Part shown: piece after piece, positions 43,796 to 52,648 of the stretch
How the letters are laid out: every line of letters begins with the position of its first letter
Position numbering within the stretch: the first letter of the stretch is position 1
From: Desulfuromonadaceae bacterium
GTDB taxonomy: Bacteria > Desulfobacterota > Desulfuromonadia > Geobacterales > Pseudopelobacteraceae
Assembly (NCBI GenBank): GCA_028681335.1
Contig: JAQUIT010000005.1
Location: 1-64,000, forward strand
DNA: 64,000 nucleotides
Direction: 5' to 3'
Notes under the pieces: model-generated
Databases searched by the model: none
Told to the model about the DNA's origin: nothing
Seen by the model: the letters and a program-made list of their open reading frames with translations, nothing else
Program-made: the position numbers and the translations under genes

Positions 43796-44596
43796 ATGAA
43801 ACCAATCAATGCAGCAGTCGTTGACTTGAAACAGCTCGATCTGCTGGCTGACGGGGATTCATCGATCCACACTCTCGATTCCCGTGCCAAAGTTCTGGTA
43901 ACGCTTGTATTCATCGTTTCAGTCGTTTCATTTGACAGGTACGAAATTATCCGTCTGCTCCCGTTCTTTGTCTATCCGGCCGTTATAATTGTACTCGCCA
44001 GTCTGCCGCCCCTCTACATCGCCCGCAAGATTGCGCTCGTCTCGCCGTTTATCATAATGGTAGGCCTGTTTAATCCTCTTTTTGACCGCGACGTTCTTTA
44101 TCAGATTGGCCAGGTGGAAATATCCGGCGGCTGGACATCACTGTTTTCACTTCTCACCCGCTCGCTACTCACCGTCAGTGCGGCATTCATTCTCGTCGGC
44201 ACAACCGGCTTCACGGCTGTCTGTCAGGCACTCCAACGCTTGGGAACGCCGCAGATTTTCACTGTGCAGCTGCTGTTTCTGCATCGCTACATACTGGTAC
44301 TCGCCGATGAAACAGACAGAGCTTCGCGGGCACGTGAGCTCCGTTCGTGCGGCAAAAAAGGTCTCGGCGTCACCAGCTTCGGATCGCTGACAGGGCACCT
44401 GCTGCTCCGCACCTGGCTGCAGGCTGATCGCATTCATACCGCCATGCTGGCACGCGGCTTCACCGGCCGGTTCCATGTCTCCCGCCAATCCTGCTTCGGA
44501 GCAAACGAACTCTTGTATCTACTCGGGTGGTCACTGCTGTTTATTTCACTGCGTACCGCCACTCTATCTGACACCATTGGAGCGCTGTTCTCATGA
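43796..44596 (+). CDS. cbiQ: ECF transporter transmembrane protein CbiQ (cobalt/nickel type)
   Basis: The T component of an energy-coupling-factor transporter, 266 aa, with five to six helices. Two cytoplasmic coupling motifs are visible: RASRARELRSCGKKG and DRIHTAMLARGFTG (the A-R-G motif that contacts the ATPase). The N-terminus SIHTLDSRAKVLVTLVFIV is typical. ATG 43796 was chosen from protein similarity. Its ribosome site is weak (AAAGGA, about 12 bases). It is coupled to cbiO by 4 bp. No substrate-binding CbiM/NikM or CbiN gene is adjacent. Confidence 0.9.
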   Translation: MKPINAAVVDLKQLDLLADGDSSIHTLDSRAKVLVTLVFIVSVVSFDRYEIIRLLPFFVYPAVIIVLASLPPLYIARKIALVSPFIIMVGLFNPLFDRDVLYQIGQVEISGGWTSLFSLLTRSLLTVSAAFILVGTTGFTAVCQALQRLGTPQIFTVQLLFLHRYILVLADETDRASRARELRSCGKKGLGVTSFGSLTGHLLLRTWLQADRIHTAMLARGFTGRFHVSRQSCFGANELLYLLGWSLLFISLRTATLSDTIGALFS

Positions 44597-45366
44597 GCCA
44601 CCATATCGTCGAGGCCAGGAACCTTCAGCACATATATCCGGATGGCACCATCGCCATCAAGGATGTTTCTTTTCGCATCACCCATGGTGAATCGGTGGCA
44701 ATCATCGGCGCCAACGGGGCTGGCAAATCAACCCTCCTGCAGCACCTTAACGGCTGCCTTTATCCAACATCCGGACAGATTCGCATCGGAGACACACTGC
44801 TCACCAAGAGCACTCTGCCGGATATCCGTCGCACCGTGGGCATGGTTTTCCAGTACCCTGACGACCAACTCTTCATGCCGACTGTTTTTGAGGATGTGGC
44901 CTTTGGCCCGCTGAACCAGGGACTTTCCGGCAGCGACCTTGAGGAGCGGGTGACTGAAGCCCTGACACGTGTCGGTGCTGAACATCTGCGCATCAAACCA
45001 CCTTATCACCTCTCCGGCGGCGAAAAGAAACGGGTGGCGATTGCCACCGTTCTGGCTATGTCACCGGACATCCTGGTAATGGATGAACCGACCAGCGGAC
45101 TTGATCCTTTCTCCAGGCGCCAGCTCATGGCTCTGTTGCTGGAATTCAAGCACACCAAGATCTTCACCAGCCATGATCTTGACATGGTCCTGGATCTCTG
45201 CCAGCGCACGATCATCCTGCACAATGGGATGATCATGGCCGACGGGCCAACTGATGAAATATTTAAAAATGACACTCTTCTTGCCGCATGCAGACTTGAA
45301 AAGCCGCTTTCCATGCAGGGGTGTCCGCTCTGCAGCGCAGATTGCGCAACAAAGCCCGGCAACTAA
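44593..45366 (+). CDS. cbiO: ECF transporter ATP-binding protein CbiO
   Basis: The ATPase of a cobalt or nickel ECF transporter, 257 aa. It has Walker [13 protein letters not shown]-loop [11 protein letters not shown] (the PDDQ form typical of ECF ATPases), signature [12 protein letters not shown], Walker [14 protein letters not shown] and H-loop FTSHDLDMV. The C-terminus has a cysteine cluster CPLCSADC. It overlaps cbiQ by 4 bp. About 100 bp lie between its stop and the convergent gene, with no clear terminator. A single cbiO implies a homodimeric ATPase. Confidence 0.93.
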   Translation: MSHHIVEARNLQHIYPDGTIAIKDVSFRITHGESVAIIGANGAGKSTLLQHLNGCLYPTSGQIRIGDTLLTKSTLPDIRRTVGMVFQYPDDQLFMPTVFEDVAFGPLNQGLSGSDLEERVTEALTRVGAEHLRIKPPYHLSGGEKKRVAIATVLAMSPDILVMDEPTSGLDPFSRRQLMALLLEFKHTKIFTSHDLDMVLDLCQRTIILHNGMIMADGPTDEIFKNDTLLAACRLEKPLSMQGCPLCSADCATKPGN

Positions 45367-45470
45367 TCGATTGCAGGGCTTTGTACTTCCATCAACTCTT
45401 ATCACTCAACGTACGCTGAGATACTGTGAGAACAGGCGCTACCACAACAACGGCAACCACGTGTCACCTA

Positions 45471-45998
45471 TTAATGTTTTTTCTCACCAGGGCCAAAAAA
45501 CGAGATAATCGCCTCATCAAGATTGACAACTTTATCTTTTACTACTGGCGGAGCGCTCTTTTTCTCCCCGGCAGCAGGCTTATTCTTTTCCGGCTGCGGC
45601 GGCAACTCAAACAGCAGCGAAATCCCGCCTTTTGCCCCTGAACCAGAGGAAGATGTCGCCGAAAAGAGATCGGCTATCGGATCAACTTCAGGCTCCGGTG
45701 CGCAGATTTCATAATTTTCGATCAGCTGGGCATTAAATGAGAATGCCTTGTCGTCAAATTCGCCAGATTTCAACCGGCGCATCATATCCTTGTGCTGCTC
45801 TTTCATAAGCTCTTCGACAACGACTTCCAGGTTATCCATCTTGAGAATATCGGAATAGCCGGTTTTCTTTGAGCTTATAATTACGCCGCCACGATACAGC
45901 AGTGTGATGATATGTGGATTGGCAACCCCACTATCCTCCGTCTGTACGTGGAAAACTTCACCTTTGTAGGTAAGATTGTGGTTAAATCCGAGGACCAT
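45471..45998 (-). CDS. Conserved protein of unknown function, 175 aa
   Basis: It begins MVLGFNHNLTYKGEVFHVQTEDSG, then PHIITLLYRGGVIISSKKT and a helical VVEELMKEQHKDMMRRL. From memory this N-terminal block recurs in deltaproteobacteria, always at the start of the protein, but I know no function. The second half is a proline/alanine/lysine-rich linker ending in VVNLDEAIISFFGPGEKK, a short hydrophobic tail that could be a docking peptide. It has its own promoter and a palindrome in the leader. AAGG is seven bases before ATG 45998. Confidence 0.75.
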   Translation of the reverse strand: MVLGFNHNLTYKGEVFHVQTEDSGVANPHIITLLYRGGVIISSKKTGYSDILKMDNLEVVVEELMKEQHKDMMRRLKSGEFDDKAFSFNAQLIENYEICAPEPEVDPIADLFSATSSSGSGAKGGISLLFELPPQPEKNKPAAGEKKSAPPVVKDKVVNLDEAIISFFGPGEKKH

Positions 45999-46022
45999 TT
46001 CGATACCTTTTTTAAGATGTTA

Positions 46023-46034
46023 CGTTAATTAACG
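46023..46034. promoter_or_regulatory. 12-bp palindrome in the leader of the unknown gene
   Basis: CGTTAATTAACG is a perfect palindrome just downstream of the predicted transcription start, where a repressor could act. Short AT-rich palindromes arise by chance fairly often, so the confidence is low. Confidence 0.35.
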
Positions 46035-46048
46035 CTATCATAGCACAC

Positions 46049-46078
46049 ATTATAATAGCAATTTGTTAATTGGTTCAA
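46049..46078 (-). promoter_or_regulatory. Sigma-70 promoter of the unknown conserved gene
   Basis: On the minus strand TTGAAC (complement of 46073-46078), an 18-bp spacer and a perfect TATAAT (complement of 46049-46054). The start would be near 46042, with about 44 bases of leader. Confidence 0.7.
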
Positions 46079-46147
46079 TCACGGACATTCATCCCAGACA
46101 AACAGCACACGTTCGTGCACTAAAAAATACCCGCAAAACCGCACCGA

Positions 46148-48568
46148 TTACTTCTTACTTTCTAAAAGAAGTTTTATCTTTGCAACAGCCTCCATAGCAT
46201 CCTTTGCATACAGGTCAGCACCGATACGATCGGCATATTCCTGGGTAACGACCGCCCCACCGACCATGGTGAAGGTGGTGATTCCTGCAGCACGGAGTTT
46301 TTTAAGGACATTTTCCATCTCTGACATGGTTGTCGTCATCAGGGCAGAAAGGCCGACAGCATCAACCGCAAACTCCTTGGCCTTGCTAACAATGGTAGCA
46401 GCAGAGACATTCTTGCCGATGTCAAAGACCTCAAAACCGTGGTTTTCAAGGAGCGTGCAGACAATATTTTTGCCGATATCGTGAATATCACCTTCAACCG
46501 TCGCCATCAGGATCTTTCCACGGCTCTTGAACTTTTCACCATGCATCTCCACCTTCAAACGTGCAAAACCGGCCTGCATAGTAGCGGCAGATTGCATCAC
46601 CTGCGGCAGAAAAAAGATATTGCTGTCAAAGCGGCGCCCAACCTCCTCAAGGCCCGGCAGAAACCCTTTGTTGCTTATATCCAGTGGTGCAAAACCATCC
46701 GCCAGCGCCAATTCCACCAGTGCAACAATGCCGTCGGAATCACCACTGATAACAGCCTGCATCAGGCGATCAAGAATGGTACCCTGCTTATCAGGCATCG
46801 CCACTGACTGAGCAGTTGCAGTTTGTTGATCACGATATGCCTCGATGTACGCCGCCGCCTGGTGATCCCGGTTAAGCAGGACCATCGCTGACCGCCACGC
46901 ATCCATCATCGGCTTGTCCTTGGGATTGATGATGGATGCATCCAGCCCCGCCTCCATCGCCATCGCAAAAAATGTGGACGAAATCAGCGGGCGCTGCGGC
47001 AGGCCGAAGGAGATGTTACTGACTCCCAGAACGGTTGAAAGTCCCAGTTTCTGTTTTACCAGACGAATGGTGCGCAGCGATTCAGCTGCTCTTTTCTGTT
47101 CGGCACTCACCGTCAGGGTCAGACAATCAATAATTATGTCGCTATCGGGAATGCCGATTCGCCGGGCGGCGTTACGAATGCGACGGGCAATCGCCACTCG
47201 GCCCTCAGCGGTATCGGGAATACCATTCTTATCGAGGGCCAGTCCGATAATAGCCGCCCCGTATTTTTTTGCCAGCGGCAGCACTCGTTTGAGGCTTTTG
47301 GTTTCGCCTGAGACGGAATTGATAAGCACCTTGCCATCAGCCGCCTTGAGCCCGGCTTCAAGGGCAGCAGGACTTGAAGAATCCAGGACCAGCGGCACAC
47401 TGACAGCCCCGCTGGCACAGAATACGGCGCGCTGCATGGCTAAAGGTTCGTCTATACCAGGAGCCCCGACATTCACATCCAGCAGAGTCGCGCCTGCCTG
47501 GACCTGCTCCAACGCTTCACGGCGAATGTAAGCGACCTTCCCTTCCTGCAATTCCTGCGAGTAGAGCTTCTTGCCGGTCGGATTGATTCGCTCACCGATA
47601 ATGGCGGTGGCCGTGTCCCCGCCAATGGCTGCCCAGCCGGAGCGACTTGAGAGGAGCGTTGCCCTGCTCTGTTTTTCATCAGGAAGCCAGCCGTACTGTT
47701 TCGATTCCAGAGCACGTTTCATCGCACGGATATGAGCCGGTGTTGTGCCGCAGCAACCACCGATAATACGGACTCCAAGCTCAATCATCCGCTCATGATA
47801 GGCGACCATTTCCTCCGGCGTGCCGGGAAAGACCGTACGGTCGCCGACCAGTTGCGGTAAGCCCGCATTGGCCTGAGAAATCAGCGGCAAACCGGTCACC
47901 CGACGCATACGACAGAGTATGTCGTAAATACCATCAACGCCCAAACCACAGTTCGACCCAACAATATCGGCACCGGCGGCAGTCAGTGTGATAGCAGCCG
48001 CTTCGGGCGGAGTCCCGAGAACGGAACGGCCGTTATCATCAAAAGTCAGCATGGCAATAACAGGAATGGTTGCAGAAACTTCACGTATAGCAATAACAGC
48101 GGCACGGCACTCTTTGATGTCGAGAAACGTCTCAAGACTGATCAGGTCAGCCCCGGCAGCGACAAGAGCCGCGGCCTGTTCATGAAAGGCCGCCTTCATC
48201 TGATCGAACGACACCTCACCAAGCGGTTCCACAAACTGGCCGGTCGGTCCGATGGAAGCGCCGACATAAGCGTTGGAACCTGCTGCCGTGCGGGCGATCT
48301 CGACAGCGCGACGATTTATCTCAGCCAGACAATCTTCCAGTCCGTAGTGTGCTAATTTGAACCTGGTCCCGCCAAAGGTGTTGGTAATGATGATATCAGC
48401 ACCAGCCTCAATATAGTCGCGATGCACCGAAGCAACGACGTCCGGCATGGTAAGGTTAAGCTCTTCAGGTGACTGCCCCGGCTGAAGCCCACGCTCCTGA
48501 AGCATCGTGCCCATGGCACCGTCAAGGATCAGAACCCGCTCCCGAAGTGCCTCGAGAAATGGTTTCAT
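46148..48568 (-). CDS. metH: Cobalamin-dependent methionine synthase, short form without activation domain
   Basis: Makes methionine from homocysteine and methyl-tetrahydrofolate. It has three modules in 806 aa. The homocysteine domain (1-290) has LDGAMGTML and the zinc site GGCCGTTPAHI. The pterin domain (about 325-585) has IGERINPTGKK and the VNVGAPG segment. The cobalamin domain (about 600-806) has the EGDIHDIGKN signature with the histidine ligand. The C-terminal AdoMet-dependent reactivation domain of E. coli MetH is absent, so another protein must re-reduce the cofactor. It overlaps the GerMN gene by 4 bp and sits near cobalamin and cobalt-transport genes. Confidence 0.94.
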   Translation of the reverse strand: MKPFLEALRERVLILDGAMGTMLQERGLQPGQSPEELNLTMPDVVASVHRDYIEAGADIIITNTFGGTRFKLAHYGLEDCLAEINRRAVEIARTAAGSNAYVGASIGPTGQFVEPLGEVSFDQMKAAFHEQAAALVAAGADLISLETFLDIKECRAAVIAIREVSATIPVIAMLTFDDNGRSVLGTPPEAAAITLTAAGADIVGSNCGLGVDGIYDILCRMRRVTGLPLISQANAGLPQLVGDRTVFPGTPEEMVAYHERMIELGVRIIGGCCGTTPAHIRAMKRALESKQYGWLPDEKQSRATLLSSRSGWAAIGGDTATAIIGERINPTGKKLYSQELQEGKVAYIRREALEQVQAGATLLDVNVGAPGIDEPLAMQRAVFCASGAVSVPLVLDSSSPAALEAGLKAADGKVLINSVSGETKSLKRVLPLAKKYGAAIIGLALDKNGIPDTAEGRVAIARRIRNAARRIGIPDSDIIIDCLTLTVSAEQKRAAESLRTIRLVKQKLGLSTVLGVSNISFGLPQRPLISSTFFAMAMEAGLDASIINPKDKPMMDAWRSAMVLLNRDHQAAAYIEAYRDQQTATAQSVAMPDKQGTILDRLMQAVISGDSDGIVALVELALADGFAPLDISNKGFLPGLEEVGRRFDSNIFFLPQVMQSAATMQAGFARLKVEMHGEKFKSRGKILMATVEGDIHDIGKNIVCTLLENHGFEVFDIGKNVSAATIVSKAKEFAVDAVGLSALMTTTMSEMENVLKKLRAAGITTFTMVGGAVVTQEYADRIGADLYAKDAMEAVAKIKLLLESKK

Positions 48569-49188
48569 CGTGCGCCCCCTTCTCTGCGTTTGGTATCAGC
48601 GTCGCCCGATGTTGTTTCAGGTGCCGGTGAGGGAGACTGTTCAAGAGAGTAATCGGCTGTCAGCGGATCCGAAAGGTCAAGATGCTGTAAAATTACGCCG
48701 GCGTTCCCATCCACATTCAACTTAACCCTCACTATATGCGGGAAGTTCACGGTAATCGTATCAACCACGGAATAAACAGCCAGCATCTCGGCTGAGCTGC
48801 CGGATATCATTGCCTCAGAAAAAGCGCCGTTAAAATCGACTGTCGCCAAATCACCCTCAATTCGGACACTGTTGACAGCTACTCCCTCCGGCAATACAGC
48901 CTCAAACTTACCAACAGGACCATTCAACAGCTCGTGAAGGACGTTTTTCAGGCAGGCGTTTTCGTCATCACAACTCCCGACATCCCGCGCTTCACGCGCC
49001 AGCTGTGTGCCTTCTGCAGCAAAAAAAAGTGTCACAGAACGGTAGGCTTTTGCGTTCTGCTGCGTCGGAACCGGGATTTCCCGGCTTGAACGATATTTTT
49101 GCCAGATCATGACACTGAAAAACAGGGTGAATACCAGAAATGGTATCAGCACGCTGACGGTGATTTTTTTTTGCCGGTGAACTGACAT
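48565..49188 (-). CDS. GerMN-domain exported or membrane-anchored protein
   Basis: A 207-aa protein with one N-terminal helix (ITVSVLIPFLVFTLFFSVMIW) followed by a periplasmic GerMN domain (about residues 48-170: VTLFFAAEGTQL, LLNGPVGKFEAVLPEGVAVNSV, LATVDFNGAFSEAM). GerMN was described in spore proteins but is widespread in non-spore-formers near murI, where its role is unknown. The tail is S/P/T-rich. It overlaps murI by 1 bp and metH by 4 bp. A cell-wall role is inferred from murI. Confidence 0.83.
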   Translation of the reverse strand: MSVHRQKKITVSVLIPFLVFTLFFSVMIWQKYRSSREIPVPTQQNAKAYRSVTLFFAAEGTQLAREARDVGSCDDENACLKNVLHELLNGPVGKFEAVLPEGVAVNSVRIEGDLATVDFNGAFSEAMISGSSAEMLAVYSVVDTITVNFPHIVRVKLNVDGNAGVILQHLDLSDPLTADYSLEQSPSPAPETTSGDADTKRREGGAR

Positions 49189-50006
49189 CAGACAGTTACC
49201 TCCTCTTCGTCAAGACTGACCTGAAATACGTCTCCAAGCTTTCCCCCCAGAAAGCGATTGCCAACCCGAACAAAACCGGCCGGAATATCGCTGACATAAT
49301 AATTATGGTTACCCTTTTCAGCGGGAGGACGGAGTAACCCTTTCTCAGCAAGGATAGCAGCCACTGTCCGGGCGGTCTCCTCAGCTGAGTCAACCAGTGT
49401 TACTCCAGGGCCCATAACTTCAGCTATTATCGGCTTAAGCAACGGATAATGCGTGCACCCAAGCACCAGCGTATCGATTGCAGCATCTTTCAACTCCTGC
49501 AGATAGGTTTGTGCCGTCAACCGTGCAATCTGGTTATCGACCCACCCCTCCTCGGCTAAAGGTACAAACAGCGGACAGGCGCGTGTCAGAACCTCTGCCT
49601 CAGGTTTCAGGCGTTTGATGGCCCGTGTGTAGGCGCTACTGCGGATAGTGCCGGAGGTACCGATGACACCGATGCGGCCTGAACGGGTTACTGCTACCGC
49701 CCGTGTTGCGCCCGGCTCGATGACACCAACAACCGGAATCGACAACTGGCGCTTGAGGGAAGGCAATGCCACGGCGGAAGCGGTATTGCAGGCAACAACC
49801 AGCAGCTTGATATCCCGCTTTACCAGAAATGAGGCAATTTCACCGGCATAGCGTGTTACCGTTTCGGGAGACTTGGTGCCATAGGGCACCCTGGCCGTGT
49901 CACCAAAATAAAGGGTGTCCTCTTGCGGCAGAGCCTGCATGATCTCACGCAGCACCGTCAACCCGCCCACTCCGGAATCAAATATGCCGATCGATTTCCA
50001 CGTCAC
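49188..50006 (-). CDS. murI: Glutamate racemase
   Basis: Makes D-glutamate for peptidoglycan. The two catalytic cysteines are in VVACNTASA and VLGCTHYPLL. The N-terminus IGIFDSGVGGLTVLREI and GVIEPGA are family hallmarks, and 272 aa is normal. The start is GTG 50006. It is the first gene of the murI-GerMN-metH operon, divergent from glgC across about 215 bp in which I see no riboswitch. Confidence 0.95.
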   Translation of the reverse strand: MTWKSIGIFDSGVGGLTVLREIMQALPQEDTLYFGDTARVPYGTKSPETVTRYAGEIASFLVKRDIKLLVVACNTASAVALPSLKRQLSIPVVGVIEPGATRAVAVTRSGRIGVIGTSGTIRSSAYTRAIKRLKPEAEVLTRACPLFVPLAEEGWVDNQIARLTAQTYLQELKDAAIDTLVLGCTHYPLLKPIIAEVMGPGVTLVDSAEETARTVAAILAEKGLLRPPAEKGNHNYYVSDIPAGFVRVGNRFLGGKLGDVFQVSLDEEEVTV

Positions 50007-50222
50007 GACAACGCCACCTCGCCCTTCAGGATAAATTCAACAATTGAGTATGATATACTTTTTACCATCATTCAGGCAAGCCATTTACTGCAACACCGCA
50101 TTGAAAGTCACAACATAAAAGACAACAGAAGCAACTGCCAATTAATTGCATATTTTTTATGTTCAAGTACGCTGCAATACGGTAAAGTCACGCACTGAAT
50201 TTTCCTTAAACAGGGGGTGTGC

Positions 50223-51464
50223 ATGTATTCTATGGATAATATCGGCAGAAACACCATCGCCATGGTTCTGGCCGGCGGAAAGGGTGAGCGGCTCAGCCCA
50301 CTCACCCTGCGTCGTGCCAAGCCGAGTGTCGCTTTTGGCGGGAAATACAAAATAATTGATTTTGTATTGAGCAACATGTTCAACTCTGGGATCAAGAAGG
50401 TCTACATCCTTACTCAATATCGCGCCTATTCACTAAACAAGCATATCCGGGAATCATGGGGAAAATGGACCGGGCTTGGTGAGTTTTATGTGGCGATATC
50501 TCCCGAGACCAGTAGTGACAGTGAAGAATGGTTCAAAGGGACGGCTGACGCCATCCTGCAGTACCTGCGCTTCGTTGAATCATCCGATGCCGATTATGTT
50601 GCTATTTTTGGCGGCGACCATATCTACAAGATGGACATCACCCAGATGATTAATGCTCACCGGATTAACCGGGCTGACATAACAATTGCCGCTCTGGAGA
50701 TACCGACTACAGAAGCAAGCCGCTTTGGTGTTTTTTCAGTTGATGACGATGCGTGGGTTACCGCCTTTAACGAAAAACCGGCAGTTCCTGAAACCATCCC
50801 CGGCCGGGAAACCTGCTTTGCTTCCATGGGTAATTACATCTTTTCCACTAAAAAACTGATTGAGGTTTTGCTGGAGGGGAAGAAGCGCTATGAAGACCTT
50901 GACTTCGGAAAGCATGTTATCCCGATGATGCTGGAGAGTGGCGACAAGGTTTTCGCTTACAATTTCAATGACAACCAGATTCCCGGCATGAAGAGCGAAG
51001 AGCGTGGCTATTGGAAGGATGTCGGGACAATAGACTCCTACTACGAAGCAAATATGGACCTGATCAAAGTATCTCCGCAGCTCAATCTATACAATTACAA
51101 GTGGCCGATTCTGACAAACCAGGGAAACCTCCCCCCCGCCAAGACGGTATTTGAAGATGGCGACCGCTGTGGCGTAAACATTGATTCATACGTCTGCGCC
51201 GGCTGCATAACCAGCGGCAGCACCGTAAGACGCTCAATACTCGGTCCACTCTGCAAGGTTAACAGTTACAGCCTGGTAGAGGAGTCAATTCTGTTTGAAA
51301 ATGTCAGCGTCGGGAGGCACGTCAAGATCAGACGGGCAATAGTAGACAAGGGCGTGATTATTCCTGACGGAGTGACGATCGGCTACGATAGGGATGCCGA
51401 CCTGGCCAACGGCTATACCATCACCGAATCCGGCATTGTTGTCGTGCCGCGCAAGGACAAATAA
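50223..51464 (+). CDS. glgC: Glucose-1-phosphate adenylyltransferase
   Basis: Makes ADP-glucose for glycogen. The nucleotidyltransferase domain has VLAGGKGERLSPLTLRRAKP and FGGKYKIIDFVLSN (substrate and activator sites), and FGGDHIYKMD carries the metal-binding aspartate. The C-terminal left-handed beta-helix domain ends with VGRHVKIRRAIVDKGVIIPDG. The length is 413 aa. ATG 50223 follows AGGGGG by six bases. A GTG at 50217 lies within that site. It is monocistronic here, with no other glycogen gene in the window. Confidence 0.95.
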   Translation: MYSMDNIGRNTIAMVLAGGKGERLSPLTLRRAKPSVAFGGKYKIIDFVLSNMFNSGIKKVYILTQYRAYSLNKHIRESWGKWTGLGEFYVAISPETSSDSEEWFKGTADAILQYLRFVESSDADYVAIFGGDHIYKMDITQMINAHRINRADITIAALEIPTTEASRFGVFSVDDDAWVTAFNEKPAVPETIPGRETCFASMGNYIFSTKKLIEVLLEGKKRYEDLDFGKHVIPMMLESGDKVFAYNFNDNQIPGMKSEERGYWKDVGTIDSYYEANMDLIKVSPQLNLYNYKWPILTNQGNLPPAKTVFEDGDRCGVNIDSYVCAGCITSGSTVRRSILGPLCKVNSYSLVEESILFENVSVGRHVKIRRAIVDKGVIIPDGVTIGYDRDADLANGYTITESGIVVVPRKDK

Positions 51465-51481
51465 AAACAACGTCGTTAAGA

Positions 51482-51526
51482 GCAGGGGCACCGGGCTAAA
51501 CAGAAAGAATATCTCTGTGCCTCTGC
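51482..51526. terminator. Weak hairpin between convergent glgC and cobD
   Basis: GCAGGGGCAC and GTGCCTCTGC pair over 10 bp with one G-U, around a 25-base loop. Neither side has a strong T run, so it may aid rho-dependent or bidirectional termination rather than act alone. Confidence 0.35.
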
Positions 51527-51571
51527 AGTTCATTATTTACTCTGCCGTGTATCAGGTCGCTCTTTTACCTG

Positions 51572-52648
51572 CTATTGCAAAATTCTTCCCAGACACTCCA
51601 GCAGCCTGTTATTCTCATCACTGCTGCGAACCGCAATGCGGAAAAAACGTTCTGACAATCCCATAAAACTGGAACAGTCACGGATTATAATCCGGTGCAG
51701 CAGCAGGCGTTCTTTTAGTTCACGGGAGGTCATCCCCTCCTTGATCTCCACCAACAGATAATTCACACTCGAAGGGTACAATTTGAGCCTGGAAAACTGA
51801 GCCAGGCTTTCGAAGAGCCGGCGCCGTTCCTGACGTACAAAGTCAAGAGTATCCTGATTGTGTTTAACATCCTGGAGAGCCGCAGCCCCGGCGGCAAGCG
51901 CCAGTGAATTAACGCTCCATGGCCCCCCCATAGCGTCCAACCGTTCAGCAAGAGTGGCGTTACTGATGGAATACCCCAAACGCAGACCAGGGATACCAAA
52001 AAATTTTGTCATCGAACGCAATACGATCGCGTTGTCGCTATGTACGATCATTCGCTTGGCCGATGCCTCCTCACAGAAATCCATAAAGGCCTCATCCAAC
52101 ACCAGAAAAGTACCGGCAGACAGACAGAGGCTGTAGATCTTTTCTATAGTGCGCTGTGGATAGAGAGTCCCGCTGGGATTACTTGGATTACAGATATAGA
52201 GCACATCGACACCGTCAGCCAGAGCCGCTTCCAAGGCATCCGTATCTATCGAAAAATTGCTTTCTGGCGTCAGGATAAAATGCTGTGCATCCCAATGATG
52301 TTGATTCAGCGCCCGAATATATTCGCTGAACGATGGAGAGATAATGAGCGCTTTTTTACCCGGGAGCATGGCCGGCAGGTTATAGATAAGCTCAGTAGAG
52401 CCGTTGGCAATGGTAAAGTGGGTTGGTGAAAGTCCGTGGTATTTTGCAAGGGCCTGTTTCAGCTCTTTGTGACTGGTATCAGGATAGTGTGCCAAACTGT
52501 CCAGCGAACAGATCAGGGCTTTATGCACCATCGATGACATACCGAGAGGATTTATGCTGGCAGAAAAATCAAATACCTGGGCGGGTGCTACGCCAAGGGT
52601 TCTGGCAACGGTGAATACATTGCCGCCATGATCATATGAGTGTGGCAT
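51572..52648 (-). CDS. cobD: L-threonine-O-3-phosphate decarboxylase (cobalamin)
   Basis: Makes (R)-1-aminopropan-2-ol phosphate, the linker of the cobalamin nucleotide loop, from threonine phosphate. It is an aminotransferase-fold PLP enzyme of 358 aa. The N-terminus HGGNVFTVAR and DFSASINPLG is the CobD signature. It has ICNPSNPSGT and the PLP lysine in RSMTKFFGIPGLRLGY. It overlaps cbiB by 17 bp in the same operon. Histidinol-phosphate aminotransferase is the main alternative, but the N-terminus and neighbours argue against it. Confidence 0.92.
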   Translation of the reverse strand: MPHSYDHGGNVFTVARTLGVAPAQVFDFSASINPLGMSSMVHKALICSLDSLAHYPDTSHKELKQALAKYHGLSPTHFTIANGSTELIYNLPAMLPGKKALIISPSFSEYIRALNQHHWDAQHFILTPESNFSIDTDALEAALADGVDVLYICNPSNPSGTLYPQRTIEKIYSLCLSAGTFLVLDEAFMDFCEEASAKRMIVHSDNAIVLRSMTKFFGIPGLRLGYSISNATLAERLDAMGGPWSVNSLALAAGAAALQDVKHNQDTLDFVRQERRRLFESLAQFSRLKLYPSSVNYLLVEIKEGMTSRELKERLLLHRIIIRDCSSFMGLSERFFRIAVRSSDENNRLLECLGRILQ

